Below are positions 1 to 9,621 of a stretch of 64,000 nucleotides of DNA, in pieces. A program made the position numbers and the translations under genes. Numbering within the stretch: the first letter of the stretch is position 1; the number at the start of each line of letters is the position of its first letter. The DNA lies in contig JAIMKV010000013.1 of assembly GCA_020692205.1 (NCBI GenBank), positions 17,670 through 81,669 of the forward strand, given 5' to 3'. Source of the DNA: Myxosarcina sp. GA_180221_E-2-1-MAG-40_15 (lineage in GTDB: Bacteria > Cyanobacteriota > Cyanobacteriia > Cyanobacteriales > Xenococcaceae). The notes under the pieces are model-generated. The model was not told the origin of the DNA. It made no database searches and saw nothing but the letters and a program-made list of their open reading frames with translations.

Positions 1-759
1 ATAATTTTGTTCGCTGGGAGTTAAAGGCAGTTCTTGCTTAATCTTGGTCGCAATTTCGTGATAAATGCGGGTTAGTCCTTCAATTGTGCCTTCAGCCGAG
101 GCAGTTCCCACATGAATCTGAAGTATGTTTCTGGGATCGCTAACGCGAGGAATTTTAATTTTGGGGTCGTTAGATTTAGCAGTACGCTCCAAATAGTCCA
201 AATCGGCTCTATTTGCTTGCAGACTGTCCATATCGTACAGCTCGGCAGGGGCAAAAATACCGTAGGGCAGAGAATACGGAACCAAGTCGCGAATTGTCCG
301 CAGTTGTTCGGCGCGATCGACATAGCGTAACCAATAAAAAGAACCAGCTCTGGCTCTATTTCCTGGCTGCATTCCTGCTACCACGCCCCAAATAAATTCT
401 CCCTGCTGTTCTAAGTGTAGGCGATCGCGCTTAAATTTAAGACTTTGTTCCTTTTCTTGCCAGTCAATTGGCTCTAAAGGAGTAAAAACTTCTAAATAGA
501 TTTCTCTCTCATGTAACACATCCCTAATTAGCCCTGGCACCCAAAAACCAATTTCGGTTAATCCATCAGGTCGGTAATATGCCCCTAATTTCCGAGCGAT
601 CGCTTTAGTTTGTTCTAGATATGTATTGGTCGAACTTTCTATTCCTGATGCCCAAGCTAGCAATTTTCCTGTAGCTTCGGGAACTAACCTAATTGATGTG
701 TCTACTTCTACTTTCACGCAATTTTCTCTTGATGTGGATGTTTGCTTCCCTTTGTTCAT
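1..759 (-). CDS. gghA: Probable glucosylglycerol hydrolase, N-terminal part (cut by window edge)
   Basis: The minus strand reads open for 253 codons from an ATG at 757-759 to the window edge, so only the N-terminal part is present. The translation has the look of an alpha-amylase-superfamily glycosidase N-terminus, with PYSLPYGIFAPAELYDMDSL near residues 165-185 and SFYWLRYVDR before it. Cyanobacteria place a glucosylglycerol hydrolase (Slr1670 type) near ggpS, and the divergent ggpS here fits that. The enzyme would split the osmolyte glucosylglycerol into glucose and glycerol when salinity falls. The assignment rests on context plus partial sequence memory. Another GH13-like glycosidase remains possible. 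Confidence 0.6.
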   Translation of the reverse strand, partial: MNKGKQTSTSRENCVKVEVDTSIRLVPEATGKLLAWASGIESSTNTYLEQTKAIARKLGAYYRPDGLTEIGFWVPGLIRDVLHEREIYLEVFTPLEPIDWQEKEQSLKFKRDRLHLEQQGEFIWGVVAGMQPGNRARAGSFYWLRYVDRAEQLRTIRDLVPYSLPYGIFAPAELYDMDSLQANRADLDYLERTAKSNDPKIKIPRVSDPRNILQIHVGTASAEGTIEGLTRIYHEIATKIKQELPLTPSEQNY

Positions 760-1399
760 TTTGATGGATGGAAGACTACACGGCAACTGTTTAGCTCAAC
801 TTGTTAAATTTCCTTAAACTTGAACGGAAATAATTTGACTAAAGCCTCATTAGATCGCTCAAATAAGTATACATTTTGGTTCATGGCGACAATTGGTGTA
901 GGATTCAGTATATGTTGTTTCAATATTTTATTTATTGGCAAAAAAAATTGATGATTTCTCAACGCATTCATTAACACAGGGTGATTTATTATAGTCGAGC
1001 TAGATCAATCATTAAAATCAAACTTTAGTTAGCCCGAATAAATCTCACTGCTTAAAATGAATTGTAGTTGGCAATAGGCACAAAATTTCCCCTTGAGAAT
1101 TTAGTAAAAACTGCTAACAACAATAAATAATCTTGAACAAATAACCTTTGGTTTTAGTAACTACTTAATCTAAAATCAAATTCTTTTAACTAAGATAAAG
1201 GTGTTTAATTCCCAATCAAAAAAAGTAACTAATGCGAAAATAATCACGAGATCTGTTTAGTTGCAGCTTTAATCTATGAACGCTGATCAAACCTAAGCTG
1301 TTCACCTTTTTAGATAAGCTGACTTCGATTTGATCTGGCACCATCAATTAGCAAAATCACCAAGTAGTTCTGCAATCAATAACCAATAATCCAATAATT
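760..1399. other. Long divergent intergenic region between gghA-like gene and ggpS
   Basis: This 640-base AT-rich stretch separates two divergent osmolyte genes and should hold both promoters. No open frame longer than about 20 codons with a credible start was found on either strand. In particular I do not see an obvious homologue of the small GgpR repressor reported upstream of ggpS in Synechocystis. No tRNA, strong hairpin or tandem repeat was noticed. Confidence 0.5.
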
Positions 1400-2920
1400 A
1401 TGAAATCATCTTTAGTTATCCTCTATCATCGTGAACCCCATGACGAAGTGATCAAAGATGGCAAAATCCATTATGTACCGAAAAAAAGTCCCAACGGAAT
1501 AGTTCCAACTCTCAAAAGCTTCTTTGCTGATGTCAATCAAGGAACTTGGATCGCCTGGAAACAAGTAAATGAATCACAAAAAGATCGCTTTGAAGAACGT
1601 GTAAGCATCGAAGGAGAAGCAAACTATAATGTACGGCGGATTCCTTTAGATGACGAACAGGTCAAACAGTTTTATCACATTACTTCCAAAGAAGCTTTTT
1701 GGCCAATTCTTCATTCATTTCCTTATCATTTCACTTCGGAAACCGCAGAATGGGAGAACTTTAAAAACATCAATCGTCTGTTCGCCGAAGCTGCCTGTGA
1801 AGAAGCAGCAGAAGATGCCCTAATTTGGATTCATGACTATAATTTGTGGTTAGCACCGCGCTATATTCGAGAACAAAAGCCCGATGCTCGAATTGCTTTT
1901 TTCCACCATACTCCATTTCCTTCAGTAGACATATTTAATATTTTGCCTTGGCGTGATGAAATCATTGAGAGTTTACTCTCTTGCGATATCGTCGGATTTC
2001 ATGTCCCTCGTTACTCAGAAAACTTTGTCAACGTTGCCCGCAGCTTAAAACCTGTCGAGGTGTTAAAGCAAGAAGCTGTTGATGGACATATGACCCCTGT
2101 AGGAATCGCTCTGGCTGAACCAGAAATGACGACCCAACTACGTTACAAAGGACAAATTGTTAACATCGATGCTTTTCCAGTGGGGACAAACCCTCAATTC
2201 ATTCACTCGATTCTGGACAAGACAGAAACCAAAAACAGAATATACCAGATTAAACAAGAGCTTTCGGGCAAAAAACTAATTATCGCTGCTGGACGTGTTG
2301 ACTATGTAAAAGGTAATGAAGAGAAACTAGCTGCCTACGGTCGCTTGTTAGAACGCCGTCCCGATTTACACAAAAAAGTTAGCTTTGTCATGACCTGTGT
2401 ACCTGCTGCTGCTGGTATGAGAGTTTATGAAACCGCTCAAAGCACTATCGAGCAGTTAGTCGGTCAAATTAATGGTCGCTATGGCACACTAGACTGGATG
2501 CCAATTAGGTTGTATACTCAGCCGATGTCATTACCCCATCTATACGCTTACTATAAAGCTGCTGAAATTTGTTGGACAACTCCTCTGAGAGATGGTTTGA
2601 ACCTGGTGGCAAAGGAATACATCGTAGCTCATGAAGGACAAGACGGTGTTTTGGTGTTATCAGAATTTGTCGGTGCGGCAGTAGAGTTGCCAGAAGCTAT
2701 CTTAACTAATCCTTATTCTTTGGAGGGGATGGATCGCGCGATTGAACAGGCTCTAGTCATGTCGGAAGCAGAACAAAAAGAACGGATGTCAAAAATGTAC
2801 CAAACTGTCACTACTTATGACGTTAAATACTGGGCGGATCGCTTGTTGGGTAAATTCAAAGATTTGAAGCACGAAACTATTGCCTCAGAGACAGAGACAG
2901 AGACATTGAGAACGATGTAG
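1400..2920 (+). CDS. ggpS: Glucosylglycerol-phosphate synthase
   Basis: This enzyme joins ADP-glucose and glycerol 3-phosphate to make glucosylglycerol phosphate, the first step of compatible-solute synthesis in salt-tolerant cyanobacteria. The 506-residue protein has the GT20 (trehalose-phosphate-synthase-like) fold marks: IHDYNLWLAP at 144-153, FFHHTPFP at 167-174, GRVDYVKG at 298-305 and LRDGLNLVAKEYI at 396-408. The length is close to the usual ~500 residues. The use of KSPNGIVPTLKSFF near the N-terminus and the gghA-like neighbour favour GgpS over OtsA. It is transcribed away from the gghA-like gene across a 640-base region. The short acidic and Thr-rich tail (TETETETL) is a small lineage addition. 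Confidence 0.93.
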   Translation: MKSSLVILYHREPHDEVIKDGKIHYVPKKSPNGIVPTLKSFFADVNQGTWIAWKQVNESQKDRFEERVSIEGEANYNVRRIPLDDEQVKQFYHITSKEAFWPILHSFPYHFTSETAEWENFKNINRLFAEAACEEAAEDALIWIHDYNLWLAPRYIREQKPDARIAFFHHTPFPSVDIFNILPWRDEIIESLLSCDIVGFHVPRYSENFVNVARSLKPVEVLKQEAVDGHMTPVGIALAEPEMTTQLRYKGQIVNIDAFPVGTNPQFIHSILDKTETKNRIYQIKQELSGKKLIIAAGRVDYVKGNEEKLAAYGRLLERRPDLHKKVSFVMTCVPAAAGMRVYETAQSTIEQLVGQINGRYGTLDWMPIRLYTQPMSLPHLYAYYKAAEICWTTPLRDGLNLVAKEYIVAHEGQDGVLVLSEFVGAAVELPEAILTNPYSLEGMDRAIEQALVMSEAEQKERMSKMYQTVTTYDVKYWADRLLGKFKDLKHETIASETETETLRTM

Positions 2921-2990
2921 CCAAAAACAAGCTATGTCATTGGCTTAACAGCGATTAATGACCCCATAACTAGTCGGTCATAATCAGTAA

Positions 2991-3905
2991 TCAATCTTCC
3001 CCTGCATGATATGAACTTCTGACCAAAGGTGCAGAACGCACATGAGCAAAACCTAGATTTTTAGCGATCGCGCCTAAACGGGTAAATTCCTCAGGAGTCC
3101 AATATTTTTGTACGGGAAGATGAGCCAAAGAAGGACGCATATACTGACCAAGGGTAAGGCGATCGCAATTAATTTTTCTCAAATCTTGCAAAGCTTGAAT
3201 TATTTCGGCTTCTGTCTCGCCTAAACCCAGCATCAAGCCTGATTTAGTGGGTATAGTGGGATCTATTTCTTTGACCAAACGCAAAACATTGAGTGAGCGA
3301 TCGTATTTTGCCCCCCTTCTGACTGGTGCCTGCAAGCGTTGAACAGTTTCTAAATTATGGTTATAGCAAGCGGGTTTTGCTGCAACCACCGTAGCAATTC
3401 TCTGCTTTTGACTCGTAACTGCGTCTTTACCACTCCAAAAATCGGGGGTCAAAACTTCGATCTTAGTTTGAGGATTTGCCATGCGGATTGCTGTCATTAC
3501 TTGAACAAACCACGCTGCACCACCGTCATTGAGATCGTCTCTAGCTACAGAAGTTAGCACCACATAACGCAAGTTCAATAAACTAACTGCATCAGCTACC
3601 TTTTGGGGTTCGTTTGGATCTAAAGTCATCGGTGCATGACCTTTCTCTACCTGACAAAAAGCACAGGCACGAGTACAGGTTTGTCCCATCAAGAGGAAAG
3701 TTGCTGTCTGGTTAGCATAACATTCGCCTCGATTGGGACATCTTCCTTCTTCACAGATAGTATGAATATTTCTTTGTTTAATAATTCGCTGCACCGTAGA
3801 TAGGTCACTTGCCTTGCCTATAGGTCGTTTTAACCAGGATGGTAAAGAAGTAACCTCTGTACGCCAGCTATGTTTAGTTGAGTATGATGGTTGAGATTGA
3901 TTCAT
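2991..3905 (-). CDS. lipA: Lipoyl synthase
   Basis: This radical-SAM enzyme inserts two sulfur atoms into octanoyl groups on lipoyl domains of 2-oxoacid dehydrogenases and the glycine cleavage H protein. Both iron-sulfur sites are visible. The auxiliary cluster uses Cys51, Cys56 and Cys62 ([12 protein letters not shown]), and the SAM cluster uses Cys77, Cys81 and Cys84 (CTRACAFC). The C-terminal RSSY motif typical of LipA is present ([10 protein letters not shown]). The length of 304 residues is normal. Cyanobacteria often carry two lipA copies, so this may be one of a pair. It stands alone between ggpS and a response regulator. Confidence 0.95.
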   Translation of the reverse strand: MNQSQPSYSTKHSWRTEVTSLPSWLKRPIGKASDLSTVQRIIKQRNIHTICEEGRCPNRGECYANQTATFLLMGQTCTRACAFCQVEKGHAPMTLDPNEPQKVADAVSLLNLRYVVLTSVARDDLNDGGAAWFVQVMTAIRMANPQTKIEVLTPDFWSGKDAVTSQKQRIATVVAAKPACYNHNLETVQRLQAPVRRGAKYDRSLNVLRLVKEIDPTIPTKSGLMLGLGETEAEIIQALQDLRKINCDRLTLGQYMRPSLAHLPVQKYWTPEEFTRLGAIAKNLGFAHVRSAPLVRSSYHAGED

Positions 3906-4084
3906 AATGCCTTACGATCGGCAATACTACTGAAACAGGATACAAAAATAATTACCATTTGAATGTTTTTTACTGTTATTTTAGTAATTTAAAAGGGAAC
4001 TCTAAATTTGTAAACCATAAACTAACTGCCAAAACCAGTCTAGTAGATCTTAGGCATGAGGAGTTAGTCGCTCAGGAGTAAATC

Positions 4085-4645
4085 GTGTCAACCCACAAAA
4101 TTCTAGTCATTGACGACAGCAAAGTCATCAGAATGCGAGTCAAAGATATGTTGCCAGAAGGTAACTTTGACATTATTGAGGCCAAAGATGGACTTGAAGG
4201 ATTTAATTTGATTAGAACTGAAAATCCTAATTTAATTATGCTGGATTTTCTCTTGCCAAAAATGAGTGGGTGGGAAGTATATCAAGAGATTCAAAAACAA
4301 CAAAAATTTCGTTCTATTCCTTTGGTTCTAATGTCTGGACGTAAGGAAGAAGTAACCGATAAAATAACTGAGCCTTTTGAACATTTTTCTTTTGTCGAGA
4401 AACCTTTTGATCGCGAACAGCTAGTAGACGCGATTCGTGATGCGATGATGAAGGCCAAAAAACAGCCTCAACCTAACGCTGCTGACTTGCTTACGGCAGA
4501 GAGTGAAACTACTGCTAATGTTTCTGCTTTAACCGCTGAAATTGAGCAATTGAAGCAAAAAGTTGCTCAGCTAGAACGAGAATCAGCACAGATTAAAAAA
4601 CAGTTCAATCAATTAGTTAGTTTCATTAAGCAAAAGCTTAAATAA
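4085..4645 (+). CDS. Single-domain response regulator with C-terminal coiled coil
   Basis: The receiver domain spans about residues 4-125. Asp10 and Asp11 form the acidic pocket, Asp54 (MLDFLLP) is the phosphorylation site, and Lys106 (EKPFD) is the conserved lysine. There is no DNA-binding output domain. Residues 145-186 instead form a predicted coiled coil (EIEQLKQKVAQLERESAQI) that may mediate dimerisation or bind a partner. The start is a GTG at 4085 preceded by GGAG about nine bases upstream. No histidine kinase lies nearby, so the cognate kinase is unknown. Architectures like this occur in cyanobacterial motility and adaptation pathways, but a specific role cannot be given. Confidence 0.85.
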   Translation: MSTHKILVIDDSKVIRMRVKDMLPEGNFDIIEAKDGLEGFNLIRTENPNLIMLDFLLPKMSGWEVYQEIQKQQKFRSIPLVLMSGRKEEVTDKITEPFEHFSFVEKPFDREQLVDAIRDAMMKAKKQPQPNAADLLTAESETTANVSALTAEIEQLKQKVAQLERESAQIKKQFNQLVSFIKQKLK

Positions 4646-4956
4646 ATTAAATCAATCAGTTAAGCGAAACCTTACTTTGGTCAGAGACACCACAGAGCTT
4701 TTCTTTCATTGCAGAACCTGAAAGGCTCAGTTTATAGTCACCTAAAGCAGTTTTGAACTGATGCTTAAAGCACCAGCGATCGCTTATCAATCAGATCTGC
4801 CATCAAGGGGTAAACTTAACTAAAATTAGCCAGATTCTAGTTTAATAACAGAATTTAGCAATTTCGGTTCAGTAAATCTCATCATAAATTACGCTGTTAA
4901 GATTCAAGATCCTGTTAAAGTTATCTGTACTAATTAGTCAAATTCTGTTGCAGTTA
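4646..4956. other. Intergenic region without recognised gene
   Basis: About 310 bases between the response regulator and a small membrane-protein gene. One HIP1 octamer lies at about 4778-4785. I see no credible open frame, RNA gene or strong terminator, only AT-rich sequence that may contain the promoter of the next gene. Confidence 0.4.
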
Positions 4957-5136
4957 ATGAATACTCAAGTCGGTTTTGTACTTAAAATAATCTTATTCTC
5001 TACAGGACTGTCTTTGCTAATCAAGTATGGAGGACAGTATTTACTACTTAAACCGACAACAAGTACTGCATTGACGATCGTGTTAACGCCATCTTTAGTT
5101 TTTGGCTTGATTTTAGGCTGGCGGTACTACAAATAA
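4957..5136 (+). CDS. Small membrane protein, unknown function
   Basis: A 59-residue protein starting MNTQVGFVLK. It has two hydrophobic segments (about residues 5-20 and 36-53) separated by a short polar loop with KYGGQYLLLK, and it ends in RYYK, so two transmembrane helices are likely. An in-frame TTG three codons upstream would give 62 residues, but the ATG is the more natural start. I do not recognise the family. Compact proteins of this kind are common in cyanobacteria. Codon use and hydrophobic pattern favour a real gene, but the evidence is limited. Confidence 0.55.
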   Translation: MNTQVGFVLKIILFSTGLSLLIKYGGQYLLLKPTTSTALTIVLTPSLVFGLILGWRYYK

Positions 5137-5306
5137 ACTATCGTATCTATTGCCTGAGCAGGTAAAAGTAAACTAAAAATAGGGAGTAACGAGAACAACT
5201 TGCGTTGATTGGTCTGTTTAATCAAAGATTATACCGAAAATAATAAAGCAGGTTAATCTATAGAGCAGCTTGGTTTCTAGTATTCCCCCAGAAGGAGTTG
5301 CAAAAG

Positions 5307-6398
5307 GTGAATTTTGGTGCATGGATTGGTTTAATTGTTTTCTTTATTTCTCTATATGTCTTATGGCAAATTAAGCAGCTATTGCTATTGCTATTTACGG
5401 CAATTGTCTTGGCAACTTCCCTCAATATTTTGGTCAAAAGTTTTCAAAAGCGGGGAGTAAAACGGATCAATGCCGTTTTTTTGTCGATGTTCTCCCTGAT
5501 TGCGGTATTGATTGGCTGTATGTGGATCGTTGTTCCACCTTTTATCGATCAGTTTCAAGCTTTAGCACAATTAGTTCCTCAAGGAATTGAAAGATTAAAT
5601 AGCTGGATCGATTTATTATCTACAAGACTCGATCCTAGAATAATTAGTTTTTTACCAGATCCTGATGAGTTGACTCGACAGTTGCAGCCCTTCGTGAAAC
5701 AGTTTTTGGGTGGGGGGTTAACAATTTTTTACAATTCTCTGGGAGTTGTGTTGGGTACATTGTTATTGCTGGCAATTACGCTGATGCTGTTAGCCGATCC
5801 TATTCCCTATCGTCAGGGATTTAAGCGATTGTTTCCTGCCTTTTATCGTCGCCGAGTCGAAGAGATCTTAGATCTTTGTACTCAAGGTCTTGAAGGCTGG
5901 TTGGTGGGAATTTTATTTAATATGGTGGTGATTGCCGTTTTAAGCTTTATCGGCTTACTGATTTTAGGCATTCCTTTAGCTTTGTCTCAAGCAATGCTGG
6001 CAGGGGTAATGACTTTTATTCCTAATTTAGGTCCTACCTTGAGCGTGATTTCTCCTATGGCGATCGCTTTAATCGAAGCTCCTTGGAAAACTATAGCGGT
6101 TTTAATACTTTATATAATTATTCAACAGGTCGAAAGCAATATTTTAACTCCTATTGTTATGGCACAGCAGGTATCTTTACTACCTGCGCTCACCCTACTG
6201 TCTCAATTATTTTTCGCTACTTTTTTTGGGTTTCTGGGTTTGTTTCTGTCTCTACCTCTAACTGTAGTCGGTCAAATCTGGTTTAAAGAAATACTTATTA
6301 AGGATGTTTTAGATCATTGGCATGATTCTGTTGCAGCAAATCGACGTACAGAAAAGTCAATCCAGATCAAAGAAGTGGCGCAAGCCGAAGAAAAGTAG
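5307..6398 (+). CDS. AI-2E family (PerM/YdiK-like) membrane permease
   Basis: A polytopic membrane protein of about 363 residues with the layout of the AI-2E transporter family: two N-terminal helices, a soluble middle stretch (IERLNSWIDLLSTRLDPR), then five or so helices containing GILFNMVVIAVLSFIGLLIL and FIPNLGPTLSVISPM. Members export small molecules or act as Na+/H+ antiporters. The substrate here cannot be told. The GTG at 5307 has GAAGGAG at 5291-5297 with good spacing, so it is preferred over the in-frame TTG at 5298, which sits right against that site. The tail is charged and cytoplasmic. Confidence 0.85.
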   Translation: MNFGAWIGLIVFFISLYVLWQIKQLLLLLFTAIVLATSLNILVKSFQKRGVKRINAVFLSMFSLIAVLIGCMWIVVPPFIDQFQALAQLVPQGIERLNSWIDLLSTRLDPRIISFLPDPDELTRQLQPFVKQFLGGGLTIFYNSLGVVLGTLLLLAITLMLLADPIPYRQGFKRLFPAFYRRRVEEILDLCTQGLEGWLVGILFNMVVIAVLSFIGLLILGIPLALSQAMLAGVMTFIPNLGPTLSVISPMAIALIEAPWKTIAVLILYIIIQQVESNILTPIVMAQQVSLLPALTLLSQLFFATFFGFLGLFLSLPLTVVGQIWFKEILIKDVLDHWHDSVAANRRTEKSIQIKEVAQAEEK

Positions 6399-6432
6399 TA
6401 AGTAATGATCAATGGTCGATGAATAAATAACT

Positions 6433-7638
6433 ATGCGGACGATCGCCGAAATCAACGATAAAATTATTCGTGGTCGAGCTGTTGCCTGGACAGTACAAGA
6501 GGTTAAGGCAAAGGTGGGCGAGCTTGGGGTAACTGAGATAGCTAAACAAGTAGATATTGTTACCACTGGAACATTTGAACCCATGGAGTCTTCTGGGGCA
6601 ATTATCAACCTGGGGCATACCGATCCACCGATTAAAATTCGTCAGTGTTGGCTAGATGGTATCGCTGCCTATGCTGCTTTTGGCGCAGTGGATCTTTACC
6701 TAGGAGCAACGGCAACGGCCGATTATAATCTTCAAGAAACCGATCTTAATCTACGCGAAGGAATTGGTGGAGAAAAAGGTGGTGGTCATGTTATTGAAGA
6801 CTTGATTGCGGGTAAACCAGTTCAGCTTAAGGCGATTGGGCAAAAAACCGATTGCTATCCTCGCGCGATTTGGGAAAATACCATTACCAAAGACAAAATC
6901 AATCAATTCTATTTATTTAACCCCCGTAATCTCTACCAAAACTTTATTGTGGGAGTTAACGGAGGCGATCGCACTTTGTATACTTATCTTGGAGTTTTAC
7001 AGCCCCGATTAGGCAACGCAGTTTATTCTAATCCTGGGGCAATTTCTCCTCTGCTCAACGATCCAGACTTGGCTTCGGTAGGCATTGGCAGCAAAATCTT
7101 TTTGGGGGGTGGGATAGGCTATATTGCCTGGGAAGGAACACAACATTTCCCACTCCAAAAACGCTTACCAAATCGCACCCCTATCGGTCCTGCTGCTACG
7201 GTAGCCTTGATTGGCGATGCCAAACAGATGAATGCTGACTGGGTGCGAGGATGCTACTTCAAAAACTATGGTCCTTCTCTGATGCTAGGGGTGGGAATAG
7301 CTTTGCCAGTAACCCAAGAAGAGGTAATTCAACATTGCTCGGTGGCAGACCAAAATATTGTTGCCCCTGTAATTGATTTTTCCATTCCCCGCCGAGTTCG
7401 CCCTACCTTTGGCTTGGTCAGCTACGAACAGCTACAAAAAGGTTATGTAATTATTGATGGTAAGTCGGTCAGGGTTGCTTCCTTAGCCAGCAAATATCGT
7501 TCACTCAAAGTAGCCCAAGAGTTGAAGCAGTGGATCGAAACAGGCAAATTTACTTTAACCGAACCAGTCGCTCCTTTGCCTAGCGATCGCGCTTTCATGC
7601 CTCAAGATACCAATAGATCAATCATATCTTTAGAATAA
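6433..7638 (+). CDS. DUF39 / HcyBio-family protein (homocysteine-biosynthesis type)
   Basis: The 401-residue protein matches the DUF39 family, whose archaeal members take part in sulfide incorporation into aspartate semialdehyde to form homocysteine. Family-like stretches include TFEPMESSGAIINLGHTDPP (47-66), the glycine-rich GIGGEKGGGHV (110-120), Cys141 in TDCYPR and the internal FLGGGIGYIAWEGTQH. Cys141 is a plausible persulfide-carrying residue by analogy with the archaeal enzyme. The C-terminal CBS or ferredoxin domains found in some archaeal relatives are absent. It follows the permease gene by 34 bases and may be co-transcribed. The exact reaction in cyanobacteria is uncertain. Confidence 0.75.
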   Translation: MRTIAEINDKIIRGRAVAWTVQEVKAKVGELGVTEIAKQVDIVTTGTFEPMESSGAIINLGHTDPPIKIRQCWLDGIAAYAAFGAVDLYLGATATADYNLQETDLNLREGIGGEKGGGHVIEDLIAGKPVQLKAIGQKTDCYPRAIWENTITKDKINQFYLFNPRNLYQNFIVGVNGGDRTLYTYLGVLQPRLGNAVYSNPGAISPLLNDPDLASVGIGSKIFLGGGIGYIAWEGTQHFPLQKRLPNRTPIGPAATVALIGDAKQMNADWVRGCYFKNYGPSLMLGVGIALPVTQEEVIQHCSVADQNIVAPVIDFSIPRRVRPTFGLVSYEQLQKGYVIIDGKSVRVASLASKYRSLKVAQELKQWIETGKFTLTEPVAPLPSDRAFMPQDTNRSIISLE

Positions 7639-7694
7639 TTAAATTCGCTCCATCAAACCCTGAAGACGAAAGTATCCAGAAGCAGGTAAGTCAA

Positions 7695-8534
7695 TTACTG
7701 GCTCTGTTTTTTCTTAGGTAAAATAGGCCGAGCAGTAGCACTAGATCGATTGGGACGAGCAGACTTAAGCTGAATTTTCTTCGGATCTTTTTTGAATTTA
7801 GGCTTGCGTTTGGTGGCAAAACCGAGATCCGTCCCTTCTTCAATAATTAAATCTTCACCCTCAAGGCGAACTTTTAAATCCCAAAAACGTTTTAGAGGTT
7901 TTTCGCTGAGAACTCCTTTTAACTTTAGTTTGAAAAACTTAGGCTTATCTCCTTCTTTACGAGGAAATTGCTTAATTTTGACAATGATAGTTTTTTCTTC
8001 TGTAGAGTAAAAAATTACTTCCCCCCGAATTGAGAAATAACCGTGATCCGTTGTCTCACCTGAGATCTCTTCTCCAGCAGAATCTTGACTCAAAGTCTCT
8101 GGTTCCCATACTCCGACAATTTGAGCATGGAGACGGTCTTCCTGCATTTTGGTTCTGGGGTATACTACCCACAAGTGTTCTTGTTCTAAGTCAAGATGAT
8201 TTTTAATCAAGCTAATGATCCGACCAAGCAAAACCGCTTCTATTTCTGCTCCATCAGTAGTTAATAGGGTGCCTTGAGTCATTTGTTCGGCACTTTGCTG
8301 ATATTTAGCTTGAATTAAGCCGATAGCGCGATATTGTCGTGGATGAGAAGGAGCGGGAATTGGCTGCTTTCTTTCTGGAGTAATCTGGGATTGGGCGTTA
8401 GATGAGACAGAATCTTGAGATTGATTAGACATGGTAGATTCAGCCGATTGATAGACAGCAGTGGAAGGTTGATTGGGTGGTTTAGAATTGTATTGAACCG
8501 AATTCATAAAAGATATCTGATAGCGCAGAATCAT
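7695..8534 (-). CDS. Conserved-looking hypothetical protein
   Basis: A 279-residue soluble protein. Residues 1-65 are Ser/Gln/Pro-rich and probably disordered. The middle (about 68-240) is folded, alternating beta strands and charged turns (AIGLIQAKYQQ, WVVYPRTKMQ, GYFSIRGEVIFYS). The last 45 residues are strongly basic (KRKPKFKKDPKKIQLKSARPNRSS), which suggests nucleic-acid or ribosome contact. I do not recognise a named family, although the fold pattern resembles small beta-barrel RNA-binding proteins. Internal methionines at residues 10 and 35 are alternative starts. It is convergent with the DUF39 gene. Confidence 0.6.
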   Translation of the reverse strand: MILRYQISFMNSVQYNSKPPNQPSTAVYQSAESTMSNQSQDSVSSNAQSQITPERKQPIPAPSHPRQYRAIGLIQAKYQQSAEQMTQGTLLTTDGAEIEAVLLGRIISLIKNHLDLEQEHLWVVYPRTKMQEDRLHAQIVGVWEPETLSQDSAGEEISGETTDHGYFSIRGEVIFYSTEEKTIIVKIKQFPRKEGDKPKFFKLKLKGVLSEKPLKRFWDLKVRLEGEDLIIEEGTDLGFATKRKPKFKKDPKKIQLKSARPNRSSATARPILPKKKQSQ

Positions 8535-8735
8535 TAAATGTAAGAGAGATCAAATTGTAAAAGAGATCATATTTTATACTCTCACGTAATTTAAAATAAC
8601 CAGTAGTTTTTATATGTCTAAATAAAGCTTGAGTAGTTGGCTTGAGTGTTTAGAGTAAACAATACTGAAGTAGATACGATGACCACCGCAAACAAATCAA
8701 GTATAATCTGCTGATCGTAATTTGGTGATAAGAGC

Positions 8736-9596
8736 ATGAATAAAAAGCGCAGTCGTTGGATTTATCTCGTCTTGGGGATAATGTTATTTTCCTTAATAAC
8801 TGTTTCGGCTCTTCCTTTGGTGGGTAGCGTGGTTGAAGGACAACAATTTACTAAAAATGTCAACAATGAGGTAATTACATTTTCGCAACAAGAATTGACT
8901 AGGCTTGAAGCCGAAGCCTCTGGTTATCAAAAAGTTTTGGAACGTGAACCTGATAACGAGACTGCATTAAACGGCTTGCTCAAAATTAGCTTACAGCAAA
9001 AAGATCTTCCAAGCGCGATCGCACCTTTAGCAAAATTAGCCAAACTTCATCCAGAGCAAACAGAATATACGACTCTATTGGCTCAGGCAAAGCAACAAAT
9101 TGAAGATTATGAAGGAGCAGCAGCAGCCTATAATGAGGTTTTGACCGCACATCCTGGAGATATTTATGCTTTAGGCGGCATAACCAATTTGTATTTAATA
9201 CAGGAGCTACCAGAAAGAGCGATCGCCCTATTGAAACAGACCATCAAGCTAGCTGACCAAGATAATAGTCCCTTGGCTGCCTCAATCAATCGAGAAGCCG
9301 TAGAACTACTACTAGGAGAACTATATGCTAACCAGGCACGATATGAAGAAGCGATCGCTCTCTACGATGAATTAGCCCAAGCAGATCCAGATGATTTTCG
9401 CCCGATCCTAGCCAAAGCTCTAGTTTTGGAGCAAAAAGGCGATTTGAGCGCAGCTCAACCAATTCTTACCAAAGCTTATGTCGCTGCACCAGAAAAATAT
9501 AAAGATCAAATTGGCAAGGAAATGGAACGGCTAGTTCAAAGCATTAAAGCAGCTAAGAAGCTCGAAACAGCGAAGCAGGATATAGTTAAAGATTAA
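8736..9596 (+). CDS. Membrane-anchored TPR protein
   Basis: A 286-residue protein with one N-terminal transmembrane helix (about residues 8-30, LVLGIMLFSLITVSALPLVG) and no lipobox. The helical-repeat region from about 55 to 275 contains tetratricopeptide units such as EGAAAAYNEVLTAHPGDIYALGG and EEAIALYDELAQADPDDFRPI. The TPR array should face the periplasm or lumen side of the membrane and act as a protein-binding scaffold. Several cyanobacterial photosystem-assembly factors have this build, but nothing in the sequence ties it to a particular complex. It is followed by the acyltransferase gene after 25 bases, so an operon is likely. Confidence 0.8.
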   Translation: MNKKRSRWIYLVLGIMLFSLITVSALPLVGSVVEGQQFTKNVNNEVITFSQQELTRLEAEASGYQKVLEREPDNETALNGLLKISLQQKDLPSAIAPLAKLAKLHPEQTEYTTLLAQAKQQIEDYEGAAAAYNEVLTAHPGDIYALGGITNLYLIQELPERAIALLKQTIKLADQDNSPLAASINREAVELLLGELYANQARYEEAIALYDELAQADPDDFRPILAKALVLEQKGDLSAAQPILTKAYVAAPEKYKDQIGKEMERLVQSIKAAKKLETAKQDIVKD

Positions 9597-9621
9597 CAAG
9601 TTATTTATTGAGCTAAGTCTT

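Noticed and set aside
72..395. Several overlapping frames at the left window edge
   Set aside because: All overlap the clearly coding minus-strand gghA-like frame and show no domain of their own.
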